Positions 1 through 8,189 of a DNA stretch of 53,510 nt are shown piece by piece. This DNA is from Bryobacteraceae bacterium (GTDB lineage: Bacteria; Acidobacteriota; Terriglobia; Bryobacterales; Bryobacteraceae). The notes below the pieces were generated by a model that saw nothing but the letters and a program-made list of their open reading frames with translations, had not been told where the DNA came from and made no database searches. Position numbers and translations under genes: made by a program. The stretch spans positions 1-53,510 of the forward strand of contig JASHNT010000050.1 of assembly GCA_030041495.1 (NCBI GenBank), read 5' to 3'. Each line of letters starts with the position of its first letter. Within the stretch, counting starts at the first letter, position 1.

Positions 1-1010
1 CTTTCTCCCGCCGCTTGCGCCAGCTCCGCGTCCGCCGTATTCGCGGAACATCCCAGCATCCGCGCCAGCTCCAATCGAAACCGCCGGTACGGCACGGCCA
101 CCGCGACGGAAGCTGCTCCCGCTCGCTCATACAATCCGCCCATGGTTTCGACAAACTCGAGCGGCGATAATCGCGACACCTGCGGAGCCGGAATCACCGG
201 ACCGCTCCTGCGGCTGAACGTCAGCAGCACGGCCACAGCCGCCAGCCCGAACTGCAGCAGGCTCCAGGGCAGGGGAGTCTTCTCGAAATAACCCCACAAT
301 CCCGTCCGCTGCCCGTGATAATATTCGTCCCAATAAACCGCAGGCTTTTCTTCCTCCGCGCCACCCACAGAATTGAGAAACAAATTGAGATTATCCGCCT
401 GCGTGATCCCCGCATTAGTCAAGGGCGTCGCCGACATCCACCACACCAAATCGCCCTTGCCGATGCGCCAATCCACAATCGCTGCTGAGTCCTCGCCGCC
501 ATACAACCGCAACTGCAACGTATCCGGTTTCCCCCAATACGCCTCAGGATCCAGCACGACCTTGCGCACGCCTCGCGAAAGCGCGCTGGGCAGGCTCGGC
601 GTAACCTCCATCCACTCCTGGCCCGGGCCTTCCGCCTTGACCGGGTGCTCGGGAAAGAATGATCCGATCTCCGGCCCGCAGAATAACACGCGCCCGCCTT
701 GGCTTACGAAGCGCCACAGCGCCGCCTTCTCCGGCTGCGTTGGAGTCTCCGTCGGCTCCGCGAGAATCAATAACGGGCCGTTCGCAACGTCCTCGAGTCC
801 CGCGGGCGGCCGCTCCCATCGCTGCTCCTGGTAACCCAAATCCGCCAACAACAGGTACGCCGCGCGAGCCCCGCTCGAAGTCGCCGAATATGTTGACGGC
901 ACCAGCGACGCCTCTCCACCTGGTCCCGGCGAGAACGCCAGTGCCGCCGCCAACAGCAGCGCCACCACCACGCCCGCGATCGTCAGCAACCTGCGGTCTG
1001 CACGATTCAT
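1..1010 (-). CDS. DUF4350-type membrane protein, 3' end beyond window
   Basis: About 336 codons are visible and the frame is still open at base 1. The protein begins with one membrane segment (about residues 8-25), followed by a soluble part and a second hydrophobic helix near residue 260. This is the usual plan of DUF4350 proteins: an extracytoplasmic domain held by an N-terminal anchor and a C-terminal helix. The ATG at 1010 overlaps the TGA of the upstream DUF4129 gene in an ATGA junction, so the two are probably translationally coupled. In many bacteria DUF4129/DUF4350 genes lie beside MoxR AAA ATPase and DUF58 genes, which would be expected just outside the left edge. The biochemical role is not known. 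The domain name comes from layout and context and is moderately sure. Confidence 0.7.
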   Translation of the reverse strand, partial: MNRADRRLLTIAGVVVALLLAAALAFSPGPGGEASLVPSTYSATSSGARAAYLLLADLGYQEQRWERPPAGLEDVANGPLLILAEPTETPTQPEKAALWRFVSQGGRVLFCGPEIGSFFPEHPVKAEGPGQEWMEVTPSLPSALSRGVRKVVLDPEAYWGKPDTLQLRLYGGEDSAAIVDWRIGKGDLVWWMSATPLTNAGITQADNLNLFLNSVGGAEEEKPAVYWDEYYHGQRTGLWGYFEKTPLPWSLLQFGLAAVAVLLTFSRRSGPVIPAPQVSRLSPLEFVETMGGLYERAGAASVAVAVPYRRFRLELARMLGCSANTADAELAQAAGE

Positions 1011-1894
1011 GGCAGCCTGCATCCCAGCGCTTCCAATTGTTTGAGCGATGCGCGGAAGTCATCCTGTGTGGCTCGCCGGCCTGCGTACCAGAAGCGTTCC
1101 AGCCCAGAAGTCAACGCCGCCAGCTCCGTGGCCGGTGCCGTTCCCTCAGCCAACCGCAAATATTCGCGCGGCGTATGCGTCGAATCCGCCGTCAGCACGC
1201 CGGTCTCTTGCAGCCGCGTCACGCCCGCCCAATACGAGCAATGGATCGCCTGCCGCAGATCGCCTTGCTCGGCCGCCAGCCGAGCCGCTTGTAACCACTC
1301 CGCCCACGCACGCGGCCGAACCGGAGCCGAGCCTACGATGTTCAGCGCCGTTCGCTCCCTCTGTCCCAGCCGCGCCACCCACAGCAGCAGCATGCATCCC
1401 GCGCCCCCAATCAGCGTCCAAAACAGGACCTGGCTGGTGGTGGGATGCCGGCTGATCACGCGGAACAGCCGGTCCAACAATTCCCCGATCCAACCGAGAA
1501 TTCGCTCCCACAGCAATTGCCACACGCTCGGCGGACGCATCGCGGCGAATTCGCGCTGCTTCAGAATTTCTTCGAGCCGTCCGCGCGCCTCACCCGCCGG
1601 AGTTCCACCCGCTGATTGATCCAGCTCATGCGCCAAATGCTCCAGCCACTCCGCCGCATCGGCGCCGCGGCGGGCCGCAAGCAATTCTTTGAGCGGCTGG
1701 GTCGAAATCGAAAACGTGCCTTGAGGGCTGTCTATTTCCCAAGCCGGCGGAATATCGATCGCGCGGCCCCGCCGCGCCTGCGTTTCGAGACCGCGCAACT
1801 CCGCGGACAACCCGGCTGTGCTATAAGTTTCGGCTAAGGCCGGCAACGCGCCGGCCATTGCTAACACCAGCGCCGCGCAATAGAACGATCGCAT
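1007..1894 (-). CDS. DUF4129 domain membrane protein
   Basis: A 295-residue protein with an N-terminal signal or anchor segment (residues 1-21), a soluble stretch with two basic amphipathic regions, one clear membrane helix (about 155-177) and a cytoplasmic C-terminal domain of about 110 residues. That domain has the Ala/Leu-rich helices, a Tyr-Trp pair and the ending R-x-x-x-x-D-D-F typical of DUF4129. The gene lies 3 bp after the stop of the upstream membrane gene and overlaps the next gene by 4 bp, so the three form one operon. The family usually accompanies MoxR/DUF58 modules. No catalytic motif is visible and no function is claimed. Confidence 0.75.
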   Translation of the reverse strand: MRSFYCAALVLAMAGALPALAETYSTAGLSAELRGLETQARRGRAIDIPPAWEIDSPQGTFSISTQPLKELLAARRGADAAEWLEHLAHELDQSAGGTPAGEARGRLEEILKQREFAAMRPPSVWQLLWERILGWIGELLDRLFRVISRHPTTSQVLFWTLIGGAGCMLLLWVARLGQRERTALNIVGSAPVRPRAWAEWLQAARLAAEQGDLRQAIHCSYWAGVTRLQETGVLTADSTHTPREYLRLAEGTAPATELAALTSGLERFWYAGRRATQDDFRASLKQLEALGCRLP

Positions 1895-1897
1895 GCC

Positions 1898-2728
1898 TTA
1901 CGCCAGAGACGGCGCGCCGCTCGCTCCCATCGGACGTTGCGCGTCGGGATTCATCATCATCTGCAAATCGAAAGCCTCTTTCCGCACGCGCAGGTCGTAA
2001 TAGAAGATGGCGTTGGCGATCAGCGGAATCGGCGTCACCAGCACGCTCCCTACCGAGGTCCCGAACTGCTCCAGGATTTGCCAGAGCCGCAATGCGCTAG
2101 GATCGTTCGCCGCCGCCTGAAGCGGAATCTGAAACGGCGCAGCGAAGAGCGCCAGCGCCGCAATGGTCAGCGCCAACGACATCAAGGCAATCGTGAAGGC
2201 CCTCCCTGTGAAGCCCTTCGTCAGAAAGAAAGTCCGGCTGATCGTCTTGCCCGGCCCCCACCTTTCGATGATCGCCACCGGATAACATACCAGCAACCGG
2301 CACACCCAATAAATGCCGGGGATGATCAGCAGGATGAACCCGCAAATGAGGATGATCCAGTACAGGAAAAGAACTCCCATCAACCGGAAAATGTCTTTCC
2401 CGACTCGCTTGAGCGCATCCGCGATAGAGACCGGGCGCCCCAAATACAACTCCGACACTGCCACCGTGGTCCCGCCCTGCGCAAACAGGAGCACGAAAGC
2501 CAGCACCACCAGGTAGGCTGCAGCGAAGTAGAGCTGCTTCAACACATCCCCCAGTTGCACGTTGCTGGTCACCGCCGTTTGCGCCGGCCGCAGCACGGCA
2601 TACGCGAAACTGACGATCTGCGGAATGGCCGCGATGCCCACGAACAGCAGCCAGTGCCGCTTGTATAACGTGAAGGCCCGGTCGAGAATCTCCCCCAACG
2701 ACAAAGGACGCAGGTCCAGGTCAGTCAT
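1898..2728 (-). CDS. multi-pass membrane protein of unknown function
   Basis: The protein has 276 residues. After a short cytoplasmic N-terminus containing L-R-P-L-S-L-G-E-I-L-D-R-A-F there are about six hydrophobic segments, the last ending near residue 245, and then a Met/Asn-rich cytoplasmic tail. The N-terminal motif and the Leu-Gly-Glu pattern recall the membrane domain found in glycerophosphodiester phosphodiesterase-like and DUF7544/DUF7847-type proteins, which often precede DUF4129 genes. The start at 2728 is supported by a GGAGG five to six bases upstream. It is the first gene of the three-gene operon running to the left edge. A structural or scaffold role in the membrane is a guess from context. 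Confidence 0.75.
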   Translation of the reverse strand: MTDLDLRPLSLGEILDRAFTLYKRHWLLFVGIAAIPQIVSFAYAVLRPAQTAVTSNVQLGDVLKQLYFAAAYLVVLAFVLLFAQGGTTVAVSELYLGRPVSIADALKRVGKDIFRLMGVLFLYWIILICGFILLIIPGIYWVCRLLVCYPVAIIERWGPGKTISRTFFLTKGFTGRAFTIALMSLALTIAALALFAAPFQIPLQAAANDPSALRLWQILEQFGTSVGSVLVTPIPLIANAIFYYDLRVRKEAFDLQMMMNPDAQRPMGASGAPSLA

Positions 2729-2758
2729 GATGTCCTCCGAAAAACTCTCGTAAAACGC

Positions 2759-4851
2759 TTAGCGCGATTCTACTAGATTCTTTGCGAAAAAGGGCAACAC
2801 CACTTTTTCCATCCGGTCCACGATGTGATTGGTGTGGTCGCCGTCGTAGACCTCGAACTGGGTTTGAATCCCGTAAGCTTTGAACACCCGCTCCAATTCC
2901 TCATTGCTGCGAGCCAGCCCATCCTTATCCCCCACATCGTGCCCGATGTGCAGCATCTTGAAGCTATCGATAGATTGATCTACCGTCGCCAGCGGAGCGT
3001 TCGCCACCCACTTCGCCACGACCGCCGGTTGAATCTTTCCGTCCTTCGCCGGCAAATCGAAATAAAACGGCGGATTCTGCGGGTCCGGAGCCCACGCCGC
3101 AGACTCCGCCAGCAGCGTCGCCAATCCGCGCTTCGCGTCTTTGGCATCCGCCGGACTCTTCAGCGCCTCTGCCTCCGCTGAGCTCTGCGGATTCGGACTC
3201 AGGTTCGCACCCAGGCAGCACGCGCTCAGAATGTAAATGCTCGAAAACACCTCCGGATATTTCGCCGCAACCCGGAACGTCCCATAACCACCCATGGAAT
3301 GGCCGGCGAGGCCTCTCGCCGAACGCTCCGGAATGGTCCTGTAGTGGCTGTCCATGTACTCGACCAGATCCTTCGCGACGAACCCCAGCCAATCGCCCGT
3401 CGTCACCGAGTCGGAAAACATGCTGCCCTGGTAAATCGTGTACGCGTTCGGCATCACCAGGATCGCCTCACCCACTCCGCTTGAATACGCCCGGTCCGCC
3501 GCCGCTGTCATCGTATTCCCGTTGACGAACGAACCTCGCCCCTCCGGCCCGAACCATCCGATATCGGAATTGGTGTAGCCGTGCAGCAGATAGATCACCG
3601 GATAGCGCCGCGCCGGTGAGCTTTGGTAACTCGGCGGCAGATACACCGACACGTCGCGATCCGGCGAATCGCCTTCCAAATTCCCTTCGAGCGATTTCCC
3701 GTGCACCTTGATCCGTGCGTAGGTGCCTTTCGCGCCTCCACCCGCCTGCGCCGCCGAGCTCGTGTCGAAAGCAAGCTCCCGCGAGAAGAAGGGAAGCACC
3801 TTCTGCTCGAAATTCATCGGCACCTGGTCATTGTGCGTGCCATGAAAAATCTCGAACGTGTGAGCGATGCCATCCTCCGTCAGCGCCTCATCAATCGCCT
3901 GATTCGACGGCATCAGCGCGTCCATGTCGCCCACATTCATCGCGATCGCCTTCATCTTTTTCAGGTTCGGAGCGTACTGTTCCAGCATCACCAGTACCGA
4001 ATTCGCCGCCCACTTCGCTTGCACCGTCGCCTGCGGCTTGCTGTCCCTCACGGGTAAATCCAGAAACAGCGGCGGTTTCTCCGCATCCGCCGACCAAGCC
4101 GCCGCCTTCGCCAGCGATCCCTTCTGCGCGTACGGAACCTTCGCGTCCTCTTCCTTCGTCTTCACCGCCTCCAGCGCCTGCGCCACATCCGGCGCGATGG
4201 CTCCCGTCTCCAGCGCGCTTCCCGCCGACATCGAAAACAAGATCGAGAAAACCTCCGGATGCTTCATCCCGATCCGCCACGTTCCATAACCGCCCATCGA
4301 GTGGCCAGTGAGGCCTCTGGCCGAGCGGTTCAATATGGTCCGGTAATGGCTATCGATATAATTCACCAGATCATCCGCGATGAAATTCTCCCAATCCCCC
4401 GTCGCCTTCGACGTCGAATAAAAACTCCCGTTCTGAAGCGTGTATGCGTCCGGAGCTACCAGGATCATTTCCTTTGCCGTCCCCGCCGCCATATCCCTTT
4501 CCAGCGCGCCCCAGTTCGCGAACCCGATCCACTGCTGCGCGTGCAGCCCGTACCCGTGCAGCGTGTAGACTACCGGGTAATGCCGGTTCGGCTCCGTCGC
4601 GTAGCTCGGCGGCAGGTACACGAATACGTCGCGATCCGGCGAATCGCCCTCCAGGTTCCCTTCGAGCGACTTCCCGTGCACCTGACCCGCTCGATTTTTC
4701 CCTTGATGCTCTGTTCGAGCTCCGGCAGCGGCTGGATCAGCCCATTGCCCTTCGCCTGCCTCCCATTTGGCGCGGCGCCGTTTTGCTGCGAAGGCAGCAG
4801 CGCCGCGAACAGCAATCCCAGCCCGCACGCACATACGATGGGTAAACGCAT
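2759..4851 (-). CDS. exported protein with two tandem putative-esterase domains; one-base frameshift near 4682
   Basis: Two copies of the PF00756 esterase domain (esterase D/feruloyl-esterase type alpha/beta hydrolase) lie in tandem. Each has the block Y-L-P-P-S-Y, the HGYG or HGYT oxyanion region and the nucleophile elbow G-H-S-M-G-G-Y-G, followed by Asp and His residues that fit the triad. The signal peptide (M-R-L-P-I-V-C-A-C-G-L-G) is in another frame and starts at 4851. It reads as far as K-G-K-I-E-R-V and then leaves the domain frame. Comparison with the same junction before domain 2 (I-K-V-H-G-K-S) shows one base missing at about 4682. Either the gene is broken or this is an assembly error. 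If domain 1 is initiated internally at about 4834, it lacks an export signal. Substrates are unknown; esters of plant or polysaccharide origin are plausible. Confidence 0.8.
3633..3707. repeat. direct repeat copy A inside the double esterase gene
   Basis: About 75 bp, close to 90% identical by eye to 4608-4682. It encodes the same stretch, V-H-G-K-S-L-E-G-N-L-E-G-D-S-P-D followed by Y-L-P-P-S-Y, at the start of esterase domain 2. It marks internal duplication of the domain. Confidence 0.8.
4608..4682. repeat. direct repeat copy B inside the double esterase gene
   Basis: Partner of 3633-3707 at the start of esterase domain 1, 975 bp away. The one-base deletion that breaks the reading frame sits exactly at the outer edge of this copy: CCTGA here against CCTTGA in copy A. 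Confidence 0.8.
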
Positions 4852-5305
4852 GGGATCAATTCTACACCCGGCCATCCGCGCCTTCCGTGACGAGGATCTA
4901 GCCGGGGTTCTGCGCATCGAACGAGCCTCTTTCGGCCGCGATGCTTGGTCGCGCGAGGCTTTCGTTTACTACGCAGAAGCCGCGCCACACCTCTTCCTCG
5001 TCGCCCGAGTCTCCGGCCGCATCGCCGGTTATAGTGTGGCCACGCTTACTCGTTACGGCGCAGAGATCGACTCTCTCGCCGTCCTGCCTCGCTATCGCAA
5101 ACTCGGCCTCGCGACGGCTCTCATGAAGGCCACCATCCGCAAACTCCGCCGCGCCGGAGTCCGCAAAATTTCGCTCATGGTCCGCCGCAGTAACGCCGCC
5201 GCCATTCGCCTCTACCGCTCCCTCGGCTTCGTCCGCACCGCCACTGTCCCCAATTACTACCCCGGCGGCGCAACCGCCTGGCGCATGCGGCTCACCCTGC
5301 CATAG
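4850..5305 (+). CDS. GNAT-family N-acetyltransferase (RimI-like)
   Basis: A 151-residue single-domain GNAT. It shows the beta1-alpha1 opening (I-R-A-F-R-D-E-D-L), the beta4 strand E-I-D-S-L-A-V-L-P, the acetyl-CoA loop Y-R-K-L-G-L-A-T-A-L (motif A, R-x-x-G-x-A/G) and the terminal N-A-A-A-I-R-L-Y-R-S-L-G-F signature. Such proteins transfer acetyl groups to an N-terminal or small-molecule amine. The layout is closest to RimI, but ordinary GNATs look alike at this level. ATG at 4850 is the best start; ATG at 4838 is an alternative in the same frame. The start overlaps the esterase start on the other strand, so its promoter must lie inside the esterase sequence. Confidence 0.85.
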   Translation: MGSILHPAIRAFRDEDLAGVLRIERASFGRDAWSREAFVYYAEAAPHLFLVARVSGRIAGYSVATLTRYGAEIDSLAVLPRYRKLGLATALMKATIRKLRRAGVRKISLMVRRSNAAAIRLYRSLGFVRTATVPNYYPGGATAWRMRLTLP

Positions 5306-5366
5306 TCGAGAAACACCGCGCCCAGGGCAACACGCACCCAACCGTCCACGCCAGGCCGCCGTTCCC

Positions 5367-5564
5367 TTATTTCGCGACGGTGCGCCACACCAGGCTCTCG
5401 CCGTAGGGCTCGCCATCGCATTCCTCATCCGCGCAATTGTGGCGGTGAAGCTTCACGGGGTGGAGAAACATAGACACACCTCCCGCCCCTTGCCTCAGAG
5501 GTTCTCCCGTTATGTCGATCCGAAAGGCAGCTATCGTTACGTGCTCCGGCGTGTCCTCAAACAC
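5367..5564 (-). CDS. small hypothetical protein (65 aa)
   Basis: It has 65 residues, no membrane segment and no motif I recognise beyond one Cys pair near the middle (N-C-A-D-E-E-C). It overlaps the end of the 116-residue upstream gene by 8 bp on the same strand, which suggests coupled translation and supports both being real. Its codon choice looks less GC3-biased than that of its neighbours, which could mean recent acquisition; this is an impression only. Confidence 0.55.
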   Translation of the reverse strand: MFEDTPEHVTIAAFRIDITGEPLRQGAGGVSMFLHPVKLHRHNCADEECDGEPYGESLVWRTVAK

Positions 5565-5907
5565 GTCGCGGTATGCGACCCATTTGCTGTTTGATCTCTT
5601 CGTACTGCCCGTAGGTTACGACGGCGTATGCCACAACAGCGACGAACGTAGTGACTGTCGCAACGAGCGTCCACTTTTGGAGCTTGTAGCCTCTGGCCGC
5701 CTCGCGATAGTAACGCTCCGCGTCCTCGTACAAAAGGTGCACGTCGACGGCGATTCTAGCCGGGTCGGCCCCGCGCTTGTCAGCGACCTCCCGGGTGCCT
5801 TTCGACTGCTGGGATACCGCAGCCAGAACGGACCTTCCCGCGGCAGACACGGCGTCCCGCAGGGACGTAATGAGCCGCTCAATCCGTCGCAGCTCGCGCT
5901 CAGTCAT
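5557..5907 (-). CDS. small single-pass membrane protein, hypothetical
   Basis: A 116-residue protein. Residues 1-35 form a charged helix (M-T-E-R-E-L-R-R-I-E-R-L), residues 45-75 a second charged helix, and residues 78-98 a single membrane segment rich in Val, Thr and Ala, followed by a short basic tail. The order (soluble helical part, membrane helix near the C-terminus) suggests a tail-anchored or N-in protein. It is followed by and overlaps the 65-residue gene. Neither has a family I can name. The pair lies between the acetyltransferase and an exporter and may be an acquired unit. Confidence 0.6.
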   Translation of the reverse strand: MTERELRRIERLITSLRDAVSAAGRSVLAAVSQQSKGTREVADKRGADPARIAVDVHLLYEDAERYYREAARGYKLQKWTLVATVTTFVAVVAYAVVTYGQYEEIKQQMGRIPRRV

Positions 5908-5949
5908 GTCTCCCTTTGGGGACGCCGTATGGCCAGCCCCGCGCCTACC

Positions 5950-7611
5950 CTACTCCGCCGCTGGAGCCGCCGGCCTCTGCCCATGCTTCAGCGGCACATT
6001 CCGCAGCAGCAGATTCAGCACTACGCCCGCCGTCATCACCACCGCGCTAGTGATGAAGATCACTTGAATCCCGTGCGCCAGCGCCATCCGCACATCGCCG
6101 AGCAGCGACCTCAGCAGATCCATTCCACCCGGCGACCGCGCGAAAATCGCCTCCAATTGCTCCTGCACCTGCGGCAGCCGCACGGGATTGTTGAAAAACG
6201 CCAGAGCCTCCGCCGGAACCCGCGCCCGAGCCCCCGCAAAATCGTGATGATAATTGGTCAGCAGCAGGCTCCCGAACAAAGCCACGCCCGTCGTGCTCCC
6301 AATCGACCGGAAAAACGCCGTCGATGCCGTCGCCGCTCCCATATGATGTGGCGGAGCGACGTTCTGTACAGCCACGGTGTACACCGGCATCAGCAGCCCC
6401 ATCCCGAATCCGCCGATGATCATCGCGGTCAGCACCTGGTTCTGCGGCGTCGCCGCGCTCATCCGCGCGAACAGAATCATCCCCGCCGCGATCATGACCG
6501 ACCCCGTCACCGCCTGCGGCTTGTACGTCCGCATCCGCAGGTTGATCTGTCCGGTGAGAATGCTCCCTACCACGGATCCCATCAGCAGAGGCGTCAGCAG
6601 GTTGCCGCTCCTGGTCGCCGTCACTCCCAGCACCGCCTGCATGAACAGCGGGAGGTAAATGATCACCCCGAACATTCCCATGCCCAAAATAAACACCGCA
6701 ACCGAAGACAAGCTGATCACCGGATCGCGGAACAGCGATAGCGGCAGCAGCGGCTCCACGGCCTTGCTCTCGGCCCACAGAAAGGCGCCCAGCATCGCTA
6801 CCGACAGCGCCAGCAACGATTGCACCCTCGCCGACCCCCATCCGTAATCCGTGACCCAGGTCAGCGCCAGCAATAGCGGCACAATCGAGAGTATCAGCGA
6901 GAACACGCCCGCCCAATCCACCACTCGCTTCACTCCGTGCGGCCGCCAGTACGGGAAATACTTCAGGATCGCGAAAATCGCGATCAATCCCACAGGCAGG
7001 TTCACGTAAAACGTCGCGCGCCAGGAAACCTGGTCCGTCAGCCATCCGCCCAACGTCGGCCCGAAAATGGACGACAATCCATACGTCGCCGCGAAAAATC
7101 CCTGATACCTTCCGCGCTCGGCCGGCGAGAAAATGTCGCCGATGATGATGAACGCCAGCCCCATCATCATTCCTCCGCCCACGCCTTGAATCGCGCGGAA
7201 CAGAATCAGTTGATTCATGCCGTCGATGCCCAGAAAGTTTAGCTTCCCGGACAATCCGCATAGAGCCGAGGTCGCCACGAACCCGCTGGCTCCGCCCAGA
7301 AAAAACCATTTCCGCCCGTACATGTCGGACAACTTGGCGAAGATCGGCACCGACAATGTCGACGTCAGCAGGTACGCCGTCGAAACCCACGGATAACGGT
7401 TGAATCCCGAGAGCGATGCGATAATCTTCGGCTCCGCCGTCCCCACAATCGTCTGGTCGAGCGAGGCCAGCAGCACGCTCAGCAGCAGTCCCGCCATCGT
7501 CCCCAGAAGCTGCGGCCAGCTAAGCTGGATCAGTCCGGACGTGCGGAAATCCTGCCTCGCGGTCGCAGTTGCAGGGAATGTGGAAGCAGTTGTGGTGGGC
7601 GATTGACTCAA
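5950..7611 (-). CDS. DHA2-family (EmrB/QacA) MFS drug exporter, 14 TM
   Basis: The 553 residues hold about 14 membrane segments, the number typical of the DHA2 proton-antiport family. Motif A (A-K-L-S-D-M-Y-G-R-K) follows TM2, and the antiporter motif C region (A-I-Q-G-V-G-G-G-M-M-M-G) lies in TM4-5. The start is at 7611, ahead of a Ser/Thr-rich cytoplasmic leader of about 30 residues. It should export hydrophobic or cationic drugs with proton exchange. No HlyD-type adaptor or TolC gene lies alongside, so either it works alone in the inner membrane or its partners are elsewhere. The DinB gene just upstream on the same strand is probably unrelated in function. Confidence 0.9.
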   Translation of the reverse strand: MSQSPTTTASTFPATATARQDFRTSGLIQLSWPQLLGTMAGLLLSVLLASLDQTIVGTAEPKIIASLSGFNRYPWVSTAYLLTSTLSVPIFAKLSDMYGRKWFFLGGASGFVATSALCGLSGKLNFLGIDGMNQLILFRAIQGVGGGMMMGLAFIIIGDIFSPAERGRYQGFFAATYGLSSIFGPTLGGWLTDQVSWRATFYVNLPVGLIAIFAILKYFPYWRPHGVKRVVDWAGVFSLILSIVPLLLALTWVTDYGWGSARVQSLLALSVAMLGAFLWAESKAVEPLLPLSLFRDPVISLSSVAVFILGMGMFGVIIYLPLFMQAVLGVTATRSGNLLTPLLMGSVVGSILTGQINLRMRTYKPQAVTGSVMIAAGMILFARMSAATPQNQVLTAMIIGGFGMGLLMPVYTVAVQNVAPPHHMGAATASTAFFRSIGSTTGVALFGSLLLTNYHHDFAGARARVPAEALAFFNNPVRLPQVQEQLEAIFARSPGGMDLLRSLLGDVRMALAHGIQVIFITSAVVMTAGVVLNLLLRNVPLKHGQRPAAPAAE

Positions 7612-7625
7612 CGGACCCAGTATAA

Positions 7626-7648
7626 CAAGGCGCCTTCCGGCGCCCTTG
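7626..7648. other. hairpin between the dinB-like gene and the exporter gene
   Basis: CAAGGCGCC, a TTCC loop, then GGCGCCCTTG can fold into a strong GC hairpin. It lacks a following T-run on the minus strand, so it is only a weak terminator candidate for the DinB gene. It could also be an attenuating or stabilising structure before the exporter. Confidence 0.35.
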
Positions 7649-7656
7649 CTCGCGGC

Positions 7657-8127
7657 TCACCGCTCCCAGAACGGCGGCGGCTCGATCCCCAACGCCCGCA
7701 GATACACGTACCCCTGCCCGCGATGGTGAATCTCATTCTCGATTCCGTACAGAATCGTGACGATGCCTGGATTCTCCCATTGCCCAAACGCCTTGTCGAT
7801 CTCGGCAAAGCGATGCGCCGGAATCGTTGGCCAGATCGCGTTGATCTTCTCCGTCGCTTCATCCCACAACCGCAGCAGCTCCGCTTTCGTGTTCACCGAT
7901 TCCAGACCCGGCCCGTACTCCGTCCACTTTCCCGTGGCAACCCCGCGCGCAATCGGCTCCGCCATCTTCAGAAATTCCTTCGCCATTTCGGAAAACGGCC
8001 GCATGGACCCGATCGTGAAGCTGAACAGCTTGTCTTCCGGAAACGCTTCGATCACCCGCCGAGTCAGCCGCCGATGCCCTTGCCAATGATTCAGGAGCTC
8101 TTGAGAGTTGAGTACGTTAGTTGTCAT
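7657..8127 (-). CDS. DinB-family putative metal-dependent hydrolase/thiol transferase
   Basis: A 156-residue protein with the four-helix DinB/YfiT plan. It opens with L-L-N-H-W-Q-G-H-R-R-L-T (first candidate metal His), has a middle helix F-S-E-M-A-K-E-F, and a late helix with E-N-E-I-H-H-R-G-Q-G-Y-V-Y-L-R, the typical H-x-x-x-x-H-H-type ending. Family members bind a divalent metal through three His and often act on thiol cofactors or stress metabolites. The gene diverges from a WYL regulator with 62 bp between them, an arrangement seen often for YafY-type regulators and DinB proteins, so it is probably the regulator's target. Confidence 0.85.
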   Translation of the reverse strand: MTTNVLNSQELLNHWQGHRRLTRRVIEAFPEDKLFSFTIGSMRPFSEMAKEFLKMAEPIARGVATGKWTEYGPGLESVNTKAELLRLWDEATEKINAIWPTIPAHRFAEIDKAFGQWENPGIVTILYGIENEIHHRGQGYVYLRALGIEPPPFWER

Positions 8128-8150
8128 AAATCCAGCCTAAGCTCGATTCC

Positions 8151-8165
8151 CGACAGTTCCTGTCG
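8151..8165. promoter_or_regulatory. candidate operator of the divergent WYL regulator
   Basis: A perfect inverted repeat, CGACAG-TTC-CTGTCG, lies in the middle of the 62 bp between the DinB gene and the WYL regulator. A single symmetric site between divergent genes is what a dimeric autoregulator would use. The assignment to this regulator is inference. Confidence 0.55.
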
Positions 8166-8189
8166 TCAATCCGTGTAACCATAAATTTC

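Noticed and set aside
2825-4311. Long plus-strand frames over the esterase gene (His/Arg/Pro-rich)
   Set aside because: They are mirror frames of a GC-rich coding region with Arg/Pro/His bias and no motif.
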